Below, piece after piece: positions 11,747 to 23,300 of a stretch of 64,000 nt of DNA. The translations under genes were made by a program, and so were the position numbers. The notes under the pieces were generated by a model, which worked only from the letters and a program-made list of their open reading frames with translations, did not search any database and was not told the DNA's origin. The stretch is from Vitellaria paradoxa (Eukaryota; Streptophyta; Magnoliopsida; Ericales; Sapotaceae), in NCBI GenBank assembly GCA_019916065.1, contig CM034233.1, positions 18,126,436 to 18,190,435 on the forward strand. Reading direction: 5' to 3'. Positions within the stretch are counted from its first letter, which is position 1; every line of letters begins with the position of its first letter.

Positions 11747-13752
11747 TGTAATAACCCTAAAATTTTAAATTTTTAATATACATAATATTTTAATTATTTA
11801 AAAAAATAATAAGTTCAATATAAATATTATTTTAATATATTATATAAAAAATTAATGGTCAAAAGTGACCACGTGGAGACTTGAATTAGCTTAGGAATTA
11901 TTTTTCTTTTAATTTTTCTATTCTTCTCCCACACGCACGCGAGAGAAGGCAACAAAAAAAAAAAAAAAATTGAAACTTCCTGGAAGTTTCACTTTGCTTG
12001 GCCGCCAAGCATGTGATATTTATATATATGTGTGAATGGGTATGTGTGTGTGTGTGTGTGTTGTGTGCTTGGAGAAGTGAACTGAGAGGGAAGAAAAAAA
12101 TGGAAGAAAAAAAAAGAAGAGAGAGAAAGTGAGGATTTAAGTTCAGGAATAATGAAATTTTGGTATTTTTGACGTTGTGATCATCATGGCAGTATTGGAT
12201 CTTGGTAATTCGGCCTAAAATGTGAGATATAAAGGCATGAAGTTTTAAAGTTTTGAAATTTCTTCACTTTTTTTTTTTTTATTTGAGGTAGAGATTTAAT
12301 GCATTTTATTTACATATATGTGATATGAAAATATTTTGATAAATTTTTATGTGATCATTTTGTATGAATGTAATTAAATTTAGACTACATTGTGTGAATT
12401 TTGTCCAAACTAAAACACCAAAATATCACTACCAAAAATGGAGTTCACTAGAACTAGAAAGAATTGTAGAAGAGAATATGCCAAAGTATATTCCATGAAA
12501 GTTTCCAAAATTTTCCTTTAGCCCTAATAGTTTTTATATAATTATGATTTGACCCCAAAGTTTTACAAAATTTCAGTTTAACCCCAAAATTGATGAGAAT
12601 TTCAGTTTGACCCCAAACTTATTGAAAAATTACAAATTGGCTCCAAAGTTTTGGGTAATTACATAGTGACCCCCAAAGTTTGGAATAAATACGAAATGTC
12701 CCCAAGACTTTTTGAAATTACGATTTTGCCCCTACGGTTATGCAAAATTACAATTTTGCCATTGAAGTTGCAGTTTGATATTTATGGTTAAATGCATAGA
12801 AAATGTGTAATTGAGAATACTCAATTTTGAAGGTTTGAGTGATTCATTTTATTAACAAAGAATGATTATGAAAGTGATGATGTGATGTTGATGGTTGATT
12901 CTAATGAGTTGTTTTGTTGAGATGATAATAATAGAAATAAAGGAAATGTGAACGATGTTGTGATTGCGGAGCTGTAGATACTGAAAAATAGGAAGGGTAC
13001 ATAGATTACCCTAAGGTTGAAAAATCCTTGAAAAACCCTAAACCAGCGTAGGGGTTGGTATTCATGCTAGTAGGTTAGTAGTCTACAACGATGATAATTA
13101 TTAGGCTACTCGTGACCATCGGGCCTGGACCCGTAAACGACAACATTGTATAGTATCTGTCCCATGACTGTGATGATTGTGATCTGATGGTAAAGGGATA
13201 AATGAAAAGTAATAATTGGATTATTTATGAGATTTGTGTTGAAGTATGTTTTGATGTTAGGTTACGTAACGACTTACAATCTATGAGTTATTGATGTGAA
13301 ATTACTACTAATTAAATTTTTGTGCATATTATATATGTTTTATTATGCATCGTGGGCATAAGTGGATAGTGCTCACGTTCTTGCAGATTCTTTTGTAGGG
13401 TATGAATCTGAAACTTAGACGGACAATTGTTGGATTTATTTCTGCGTCGTTGTAATATTATTCCAAACTGCAATATTATTGATTTGGGGATTTATCCGAT
13501 ATGATTGTAAAGGCTTTGAGGCCTACCGCTCTATTATTTGTTGGAGTGTAGTTGGAGCACTGTTGCCCGGTTACGCCGAGATTTAATTGTTATTAAATAC
13601 TTTTAATTATTAACAAAATCATTATTATTATATAGTATAGATGTTTGCTCCAAGGTGGTGGTGCAACTCTGATTAGGGTAACGGATATTTTAGTACATGT
13701 TGTGTATAATTCTTTCCCTCACTCCATGGGGTTTGAAACTCAGGGTGTTACA
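11747..13752. mobile_element. 2.0-kb solo LTR nested in the Copia-1 leader
   Basis: The segment begins TGTAATAACCCTAAAATTTT and ends AACTCAGGGTGTTACA, a terminal inverted arrangement typical of plant Ty3-type LTRs that start TGTAACACCC. It is bounded by a perfect 5-bp duplication, TAATG, at 11742-11746 and 13753-13757. It encodes no protein and contains a degenerate repeat of about 38 bp (12525-12775). Size, TG..CA ends and TSD fit a solo LTR left by recombination between the two LTRs of a full element. A Tekay/Del-like origin is only a guess from the long LTR and its start. Confidence 0.85.
12525..12775. repeat. Degenerate tandem repeat within the solo LTR
   Basis: Six or seven diverged units of roughly 36-40 bp carry the pattern GACCCCAAAGTTT followed by an A/T-rich AAATTAC-type stretch. 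The copies have drifted strongly. Confidence 0.65.
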
Positions 13753-14841
13753 TAATGTCTCTCCATATTAAAACATACAATGACCCCCTTTGGATAGGTA
13801 ATTATATGCATTAATATCCGAGAAAATACCGTAACAAAAGAAGAAAACTTAGATCTCAATGAGTGTACCACTTTGGCAGTAAACACCCATGTCAATCCAA
13901 ATTTTCAACATCGATATTGATTAATAATGTAAATTGCCCAAATCAATATTATGCATACTTTAATACATCATGTATGCATGTGATCCTAAACAAGATAGGT
14001 ATGAATCAAAATGTACCTTTCAAGATCACAAATATATTAATGGTTGTCTCATTCTCAAATTAAATAAGTATAGTTAGTGGAAACCTAAATTAGTGCTAAG
14101 TTATGTTTAATAACTTAAGGCTTAAAGTTATAAATATTAGGAATGAAATTAGGGAGACTAAAAAAAAAATTCCATTATATTAGAAAAATACAATTTGAGC
14201 TATTTGAATAAATGAATAATTTTATTATATAGCTCTGTTTGACACATAAAAAAATAAATAAAATTTGAGTTTTTTTAATGTTTTACTAATAACAAAAAAA
14301 AAATTACAATACATATTAAAATTAAAATAAAACAGATATATATATATATTCTCTAACATCCAAGAAAAAAAAATTCATCTTAAAATTTTAGTGCTAAGTT
14401 ATTAGAAAAAGAAAACGTTTGGATGTTTCCAGAGAGTAATACGTGCCAAGCAAGTCTTTAATGTATTATCATATACATATATATGTATGTGTGCTTGTTA
14501 ATTAGTGTTAAATGGTGTATGTGATTGAAAAAGAAATAAGTAAATAGATAAAACAAAGAATGAAGCACGTACTTCCAATTGGAAATGTGCAGCCTTTGTG
14601 TTCCAGTTTGATACAAATACATATATATCCTGAATTGCAACATAGAGTGTATGGAACCGGAAAATTGAGGCTAGATTTCGAAGAAAACAAAAAAATCTTG
14701 TTAAGCACTATTAACATCAAAAGATAGAAACGGAAAAAGAAATTTTTTTTTTTTTTAATTTCACACAATCAATAACAGATCTGATGTAAACCTTAAGTGA
14801 AAAAAATATTCATATAAGAGTCCTAAATTCACATCCATAAT
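13753..14841 (-). other. Copia-1 leader, distal part
   Basis: This is non-coding sequence between the solo LTR and the primer-binding site. It carries a CCCCTTTGG-type motif near 13785. AT-rich tracts are common, and no exon or further insertion boundary was recognised. Confidence 0.5.
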
Positions 14842-14854
14842 GGCTCTGATACCA
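14842..14854 (-). other. Copia-1 primer-binding site
   Basis: On the minus strand this reads TGGTATCAGAGCC, complementary to the 3' end of initiator-Met tRNA. It lies two bases inside the right LTR. Confidence 0.9.
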
Positions 14855-14856
14855 AA

Positions 14857-15315
14857 TGTAAGAGAAAAATAATATGAATATGAATTTAGAACATCCATTT
14901 ATAATTTTTATGCGGAAACATATCTGTTTGAACCATTCTTTTGATTGTAAATTGCCTCTTGAGACAACAAACAAACAAAATCTATCAGGGTTAGGTCTTC
15001 CCCTCTTTCTCCAGGAACAACTATAACGGCTATCTATGGGTCAAGTAATCTTTAAAACCCTTAGAGTGGAGAGGAGACTTAGCTAACATACATATATATA
15101 TGTAGTCCAATGGACACTCCCATAAAGAGACCATTAGACCCAATAGGTTCAAACTTACCATCTAACCACAATTACTTTATAATAGGTGTGCATAAGCCTA
15201 CAAAATGATTACAACAATAGCCCATTCTCAATGTCTCATAATTATATTGGTTTAGCCCATTTTAATAAAACAAAATAGACAATTAATGGAAGCTCAATAT
15301 AAGAAAATTCTAATA
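14857..15315 (-). repeat. Copia-1 5' LTR
   Basis: It matches 6275-6733. On the plus strand it starts TGTAAGAG next to the primer-binding site and ends CTAATA, where CTAACA is seen in the other copy. Confidence 0.9.
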
Positions 15316-15422
15316 ATTTTCACATCTCAAAATGCATCTACAAACAATTCAATTGTCGACATGTTCAATTGAAACCCATTGTTGGTAATAGATAATTTCA
15401 TCTGTAATATAAATGTACTTAG

Positions 15423-15555
15423 GGGTGTTTAATTTATCAAATTCTATCAAAAGTTATAAAAATTTATTAATTTTTTTCAATTAAATTTTGTTAAATATAA
15501 CTTTTTCATCAATTTTTTGTATTTTTATTTTTTATATTTTTTTACCATCCAAACA
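15423..15555. repeat. MITE-like AT-rich repeat, GTTTGG family
   Basis: It starts GGGTGTTTAATTTATC and ends ACCATCCAAACAATC. The AT-rich body resembles the inverse of 6036-6160. No target-site duplication was resolved. Confidence 0.3.
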
Positions 15556-16916
15556 ATCAATTAGATAAAGGGGGGGACAATCATCTGCTATGCAGTTAGA
15601 ATTAGTATTTCCTTATTGTTGATAATAGATCATTTAAAGATTTAATTGTTATAATTTAACTACTGAAGTGAGAAAAATTAAATAAATATATAGTTTCTGC
15701 GGGACTTTTTTTTAAATAAAAAATGACTCTCGGATACCCAAGTGCCTGCAGCACTGTTGGTCAAATTCCGCAGACCGTGAGTACTGAATGCATTTTGAGG
15801 TATCGTTTTGAGTTTGTTATTATAAAAATATTTCTTAAATATAATGTCTAATTAAAAATTAAATAAATATATGATATAATAAATCCATATAATGCACGGG
15901 CCTAATCACTACTATTTTTTTAATATATATATATATATACCTACACAAAAAAATTGATACATCAGTTATATATAAACAACAATACAATTTAAGTATACAA
16001 TACAGATTATGTATTTTTAAATTAATGTTAATTAAGATATCTAATTTAATATAATTTATATTAAATGTATATCACACTTTAAGGAAACGTTTGGTATGGG
16101 ATGAAAAATTTAAAAATGAAAGATTACGGGAGTAATTATTACCCGAGTAATGGTTACGACGGTAAAAAGTTTATGGTATTTATGTTTGGAATGAGAGAAT
16201 AATATTATTCAGTAATAATTATATTATATTTGGAATGCTAAAAATTTTTGAAAGGATAAAAGTTAATTGTGTTTGGAATAAAAATAAATTAACTAATAGT
16301 AAAAATTAATATTTAATTTTAATAAATAATATATTATTAAAATATATACTTCTAAAGCAATCTTAAAACTGAGACTTGTGAAGGATCAGCCGATTTAATG
16401 ATATTCTATATGGCAGATAAACATGCAATCTCAAATAAGCCTTCTATCAACCAATATCAATGTTTCCGTAATAAGTTGATAGATAATCATTGAACATCAT
16501 TTATATTCTTAACTTTTAAAACATGCGTAATTTTATCACTTAATGATTTTGTTTTTCTAGAAAATGATTTCAAGATTTTAGTATTTTTCTAAAATAATAC
16601 GTGTCAATAAATCAATACTCACAAACAAAATATTGAAGATTACAAGCTATCAATATACATATCAAAAATCCATTTCGTTCAGAAAAAAAAAAAATTAATT
16701 GCAAGAATAAAAAATTTCCATTACCCTCCGTTACTCACACTCCACTTAAGTAAAAATGTAATAGTTACCCTAAGAATAATTGTTGCCCCCCAATCCAAAC
16801 ATATGTGATGGAGGGTAAAAATTACCTTAGTAAAACTTTACCCTCTATTGCCCCCAAAACAAATATTACTTAAAAAATAAAGTGAAACGCATTTATTATT
16901 TTATTTTCATAATTTA

Positions 16917-16986
16917 TATAAAAGAGTGGTAAAATAAATAAAAATAAAGATTATAAAAGAGTGGTAAAATAAATAAAAATGATGAT
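16917..16986. repeat. 35-bp direct tandem duplication
   Basis: Two almost identical units start TATAAAAGAGTGGTAAAAT at 16917 and 16952. Confidence 0.8.
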
Positions 16987-17001
16987 TATATGCATATATG
17001 T

Positions 17002-17124
17002 ATATATCGAGTTTGATAAAAGTTAAAAAAGATTATCTTTTTTCATTTTTATTTTTTAAGGGATATATATCGAGTTTGATAAAAAATGAAAAAGATTATC
17101 TTTTGTCATTTTTATTTTTTAAGG
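17002..17124. repeat. 63-bp direct tandem duplication
   Basis: Two units start ATATATCGAGTTTGATAAAA at 17002 and 17065 and differ at only a few bases. They lie within 250-370 bp of the chosen start codon of the coiled-coil gene. Confidence 0.85.
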
Positions 17125-17202
17125 GGTAGCCAATCTAGAAAACCATAAAAATAAATATATATTTAAAAATTAAAATGAAATTTCACTTTAATCTTGAAAT
17201 GG

Positions 17203-17209
17203 TATAAAA
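17203..17209 (+). promoter_or_regulatory. Candidate TATA box of the coiled-coil gene
   Basis: TATAAAA in GGTATAAAATCG lies about 165 bp upstream of the chosen ATG at 17372. AT-rich surroundings make chance matches common. Confidence 0.4.
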
Positions 17210-17371
17210 TCGATACAAATGCGATACAAAACACACAATGCTTTGTCGAACTTTCTGCCGTTACCTATTCACCAGGGTCCGGTCTGTCACCACTATGATT
17301 TCAACAGCAAGAAGTCAAGGAGCGAACCACAATCAAACAATGTTGAGGGAGTGACGAAACTTGGCGGGACA

Positions 17372-20300
17372 ATGGAGTTGTTCAAATTGTCCAAATTCAA
17401 GCTTCAGCTTCAAGCCCTGATCACCGAAGTTCGTGAACTTAGAGTGAGTCTCTCCATCGCCATCGTCTCTCTCTGCATTTGTACATTTCTTCTCTCAACG
17501 TTCTCCGTCACATTTCAGGGAAGAGAACGGTCTGCCACCGAGCAACTCAACCTTTCTATTCAGGTCTCCTTTCAATTACTTGCGGCCACATATTGTACAG
17601 ATTCTTAAATATATTATATATTCATGCGTCTATATATATGTGTGTGTCTAGTGAAATTTATAAAAAAACTGTTGATGTTTGAATCCAGAAACAAAAGCAA
17701 GCAGAGGAAGACTTTGGAAGAAAGATAACGGAATTGCAGGCGGAATTGGCACTGTCCAATGAATTACGGCTAAAACTTGAAAGGAAGGTCAGTGAATTGA
17801 CATTTTGGAACTTGCAAATTATACATTTGTAGAAATTACTGTTAGAGATTAAGTAAAAGCTAATGCTTGTGTCGATGTTTTTCTGGCTAATTCGTTGATT
17901 TATACTTTTATTCAAATGTATGATGTATCATTGCAGGTTAGTTACCTTCAGCATGAGAATGCTTCGCTTGAAAACAAGGAAAAAGAGTCGAAGGGAACCA
18001 TAAATAGCTTACTTCAGTCACGGGAAAATTTTGTTAAAGTTTATGAGGTTTGTTTCAATTTTGTTAACATTAACATTGTCCTTGAGAACTTGAAATTGAT
18101 GTTTGTGTCAGCAATCAACTGTGATTTGAGTTACAAATGAAGTTCTGGTTTTAGGCCATAGAATGCCACAGCTGGTATTTTCTGCAATATCGAAACTTAC
18201 ATAGTTGCGTGGCCAATGAATTACAAATACGTGCTACAGTTTAAAAGAATTTTAAGTAAACGTGAAATATTAAAATTCTCAAACATGTTACACCGTCTTA
18301 GGAAGGGTTAAGTTCAGTTTACATATTTATCTATTTTTATTTATTCAAAATGAAATGAATTGGTGATAATTTAATTATATTATGGGGATTAATTCGGAAA
18401 GGTGAAAAGGGCTTCACCAAAGCAGTTGACAGATTTCAGAGATCTCTAGTATTGGCTTTATATATAGTCTAGATAGATAATGCAAAACTGCGTCAATTAA
18501 TGAATTATGTGGCAATCATCGTGCAATGGTATTATATGACGTTGAATTTTACGGTGAAAGTTTCATTAAATTAAGCAGCGTTCACAACCCATATACCATA
18601 TTTTGATGTCACCTTGACCTGCAGGACTCTACCTGTGAAATGAAACGATCCATTCAAACCGGAGACAGAAAGATTGCTATCCTTTGTGAGAAGATAAATG
18701 CTCATTTACTACTTTTTGATTCAATAGAAAAGGAGGCTTTTTCTGTCAAGCAAGTTTTGGATAATGTGCAACATCTTGTGAGTGAAAAAGAGGGAATAGG
18801 CACGTAGATTTCTGAACTAACTTTTCCATGTGTATGCTTAATTGCTCATGTATGGATCTGCAGAATAAACTATTCAAGTCTCTCCGAGAAAACACAGAAT
18901 GATATTCCTTCTTGACTTTGCTTTTGTGTTCAGTGATTGGATTAAAGAGCAAAATGGACAAGCTTTCTGCCTATGAGAAAGTATTTGTTGGTAATTTCAA
19001 ATCTCAATCTTGTGTTAATTATTTAATTATAAATCATCTGGAAATTGCAGCAATGATTCATGATTGCCTTACTAGTCGAACAAGGTTGAGTTTTAAAAGC
19101 AGTAATTTTCTCAAGATTTGCCACCATCATTATCCCGTAATTATAAATTTCAGTGATTTGGTCTCCTAAATAGTCATTTTATTATCATCATTCCAATGCT
19201 AAATATATTTCCCATATTTCAATGCATACACACTTTGGTTTTGCTTTAATAAGACTGGAGTTCCAATATTTTTGCAGAAAAGATCTCTGACCTGGAAAAT
19301 AAATTGAGAAATGATGAAGATGAGCTCCAGAAAAAGGAGAAAATTATTTCAGAGCTAGAAGCACAGCTGGAGGAAGCTAAAACTAGTAACAGCTGCCAAC
19401 CACAGATACAAGAGATATCCATACAAGCATTGACAAATATCTATATTATCCTGAGATTCTAGTTGATGAATTGAACTTTCAGATAAAGATACTTCTTGGG
19501 CGTGTAAAATCTCAACTAGCCTCACCTTCAGGAAACACTATCAGCAAAGGATATGGTCATACAGAATTTACTGTCAGAGAAGAAGGTCTGTTTTTAAGAT
19601 TCTGTCCTTTCTGTTTTCCAAAACAAACGGAAAAGAAAGATAAGAAAAAGGGCTTTTTAGCTGAATTATTGTAGTTAGTCTTCTTTGATCTCTGACTTCC
19701 CAAGAAACAATCAAATGGTCAGGCATTGCAGTTGGAATTATGGAGTCTTGGGACTATCGTGGAAAAGATTCAGGATGCTGTCACAAATATGAATGATGAG
19801 GTGAGCGAAGGGAGGTATTTATTTGAATAACTTAGGGTATTCAAGCTATTGTAGTCTCAGCTTTAAACAAAATAGTGTGTCTGTAACATTGTTGGGTTCG
19901 GCGGATCTCAAGTCACCTGCATTTTTTTTTTTTTTTGCATATGAATGTGTTGGGGCAAGTGAAGGACAGATGAAGGTATGCTTAGATGGTTCACACAAAA
20001 TGCTGTATAATTCATTTTAGATGTGCTATTTTGATTGTTCATAAATAAATTTGTTCGTCCGTGTCACTAAAAAAAGCATTGCCTACATCCACTTAATGTC
20101 ACAGATAGAAAGTCCAATTTGATCAATTAACAGTGAAACCTCCAATTTGGTCAACTTACGTTGTGCTATTCTTGATTTGACTTCTCAAGTTTATATGTTA
20201 TGGGCCCTGTTACTTCTATAGCAGCCTGTTACTTGGGGTCAGATGTGCATCCCGAATTAGCATCCAACATTTCCTCTATTCATGTCTTTATGGTGGTTTG

Positions 20301-23300
20301 CATCTGCCTTTCTTTTTGTCTTTTTCTTTCTCTCTTTCTTCTTCTTCCTCTTCCTTTTTTTTTTCCCTAATGTTTGTCCTTTACTTGCCAGTCTGTTGTA
20401 ATATATTTTTTCCCATGCCAGGATAGAAAAGCTTTCTCCTCGGTACTGGGAGTCCAAGAAGAATGTGCAGCAATTAAGGAAACAGAAATTAACAGGTTGG
20501 ATAAATGTAATTTGTCATCCTTCTATCATATATAAGGATTCCTTGATCCGGGCTGACGAAGCAATATCACAACTTCTGTGTTCAAGTTGAATAATGACTT
20601 TAAAATTAGCATGTATTTTACAAAAGAATAACTTCAAGGTGGGTTAGAAGCCTTCTTTCCACGTTGGCGTAATAAAAGCCAGGGAACCAAAAAAGCCTGA
20701 AGTCAATCTGTCTTGATTATCTCCTATATTAGGCACTGTCCAGCATTCAACTGGGTATATATAATATCGATCAAAGTCTTTGGCACAAATTCAATCTGAT
20801 GGATAGGTTCTGTGGGAGAACATTTAACGTGGTATACCTCCACACATCCGTGGACCACTTCCCCAAAAAGATATCACTTCTGAGACCAGCAAATATCCTC
20901 CTTTACATCATTCACGCCAGTAGGGTCACTGGGCTAGGAGCAAGGCCAAGGACTCCTCTTGCACCCCGCGAGGTCTTCCTTCTCCGGAGACTTCATTGGA
21001 ACAATCTATCGTGGAATCACTGGGGTCGAGTGGATTGGTTGATAGAGTTGGGGATTTGTCGAGGCCTTTTTTAGCCCAAGGATAGAGAGAGTATTTAATG
21101 CATCTGCACCAGCAATTTAATAATCTCAACGTATCAGTCCTCCAGTTCGATCATAAATCCCAGCACCTTGAGCTTCCCAATACTTGGACTGACCTTGAGG
21201 TATAGTCACCCTCACCATCGAACATTTGTCCCTCTGACTCCTACTACTTACAATCATGAACCTATCTCCTGCCAAGTTCACAAATATAAATACATCTGTC
21301 CTTCCCACATTTATGACCTTATATTCAATACCCACCTACCAAATCTCTCTCTCTCTCTCCCTCTGCCCCCCTCCAGGTTGCCTCAACTCTCACCCCACTC
21401 ACTTCCGGTGTGATTCTGCCACTAATGACGGTATTATTCTCGGATGACAAGAGTACTTCATGTCATTCCAATCCCACACGGGTTCTTATGAGATTGAGAA
21501 CTAATACATACAAATCTGTATATGAATTTAGGAACATCAAATTGTACAATTATTAATGCGGAAGCGTATCTGTTTGTTCCATAATTCTTGAAAGCGAGCG
21601 GAAGAGATCTTCAAGTTCAAAAATAAAATTTTGACGGCTATGAATCTTCCTCTCTGTACCCTAGGTTTGTATGACAGATTTTCTATGGGGCGTATTCTGT
21701 CTGTCTAGGGTAGAGAGGGGACCTAACCATATATTTATAGGGTAAACCCTAGTCTCACTAAGCCCTCCCATAAAGGGCTTACAGTGGGTTTCTTAGACCC
21801 ACACTATTAACCGTCCAACCATATAATTAATATATCTGAAAGGTGCACAGAAGTCCAGTCCACATAAATTACTTTTTTATTGGGCCTATCCTGTATGTCC
21901 TGACTTTAAACTTGGATTCAACCCGTTTTATCAAATAACAAAATTCAATTAATGTGCATGCTCAATTAAAGAAAACACTAACATTCTCCCACTTGAACAA
22001 ACATTAATTAAAATTACAATTTTAAAAAATATTTTAACAAAATGACTCTCGGGTTGAAACTATAAAATCCATATGTGGCCACATTTTAAAAAACCAAGTA
22101 AAGTCAAGGGACAACACCTAAAACAATCCTGTCTAACAAGGTAACCAATATCAAACCATGGCTATCACTACATTATCAATCAATGTAGGACCATTCATAA
22201 TCACAAATATCAATTTCCTCATCAACATGGATCATATGTGGTAGTGTGGTGGAAAATAGCATTCCTTAAGTGATTTCATAAATTTGCTACTCTTCTATCA
22301 GTCCTCAAATTCTCTTTAACCGTATGCTTATTCATTAAGCAAGAGAATTTCAATAGTTTCCAATGAAACTAATATGTCTTGCATGTATAACTCAAGAAAA
22401 CTTTACAGTGCAAAACAAGACATATTCCCGAATGTTTAAGTACATCTAACCTGAGACTTTCTTTTAAATCTGTATCATGAATATATATGCATCCATATAT
22501 GACATATAAAATATCAAAACATATATATCCTTGCATAAATGGCATCAAAATAAATGTATTGCGCAAGCCCCCGGTTTACTGATGGATTACGCGGTTCGTT
22601 GAGCATTGCAATAAATCGGTGGGGTTTCGAGTCACAAAAAAAAAAAATGGCATCAAAATAAAATAATCAATAACCATTTATAAACTTTAATGACCATAAA
22701 CAAACTGAAAGGTATCATATATAATAACAATCACATAATGTAAAGAAAACAACTCCCACTAACCAAGTATATCAAAAGACTTAATAACTCTCATGTTTGA
22801 AACATGATTATTAAAAATAACAGGACGAAGTCCTTTGGTTAATGGATCCGTCATCATCTTAACTGTATCAATGTGCTCAATGATAATGTCACCGTTCTTT
22901 ACTAATTCTCTAACTGACAGATATTTTATCTTAATATGTTTAGAACGACTAGATGTTTTGTTGTTCTTAGAGAAAAACACAGCCGCGTTATTATTACAAA
23001 AAATCCTTAGTGGTCTAACGATGGAACCAATCACCTTAAGTTCCGAGATAAAGTTCCGCAGCCAAACAGCTTGAGTATCAGCCCCAAAACAAGTTACGAA
23101 CTCGGCATGCATAGTGGAAGAAGCTGTAATAGTCTGCTTGACACTTTTCCAAGAAATGGCTCCTCCAGCAAGCATAAAGACATATCCTGAAGTAAATTTC
23201 ATGTCATCTGTACATCCAGCAAAATCTGAATCTGAATAGCCGACTACTTCAAGATTTTCAACTTTTCTGTAAATGAGCATGTAATCTTTCGTCCTCTGCA

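Larger units (their letters stand above)
6275..15315 (-). mobile_element. Copia-1: decayed Ty1/Copia LTR retrotransposon
   Basis: Two direct repeats of about 460 bp (6275-6733 and 14857-15315) flank an internal region coding on the minus strand. A primer-binding site adjoins the right LTR and a polypurine tract adjoins the left LTR, so transcription runs right to left. The domain order gag, protease, integrase, RT, RNase H defines Ty1/Copia. ATTTTCAC occurs just outside the right LTR (15316-15323) and at the left edge (6270-6277). A 5-bp ATTTT target-site duplication with an eroded left terminus is therefore likely. By eye the LTRs differ at several per cent of positions and the coding region has many stops, so the copy is old and defective. 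A 2.0-kb solo LTR is nested in its leader. Confidence 0.93.
15316..17202. other. Upstream flank of the coiled-coil gene
   Basis: AT-rich intergenic DNA. It contains a MITE-like repeat (15423-15555) and a larger block (about 16083-16865) whose ends, AAACGTTTGG and CCCCAAAACAAAT, suggest another degenerate transposon. Two short tandem duplications are listed separately. No gene was seen. Confidence 0.45.

Noticed and set aside
17219..17371. Upstream in-frame ATG for the coiled-coil gene
   Set aside because: It is only about 10 bp past the candidate TATA box and adds a low-complexity extension; the ATG at 17372 is preferred.
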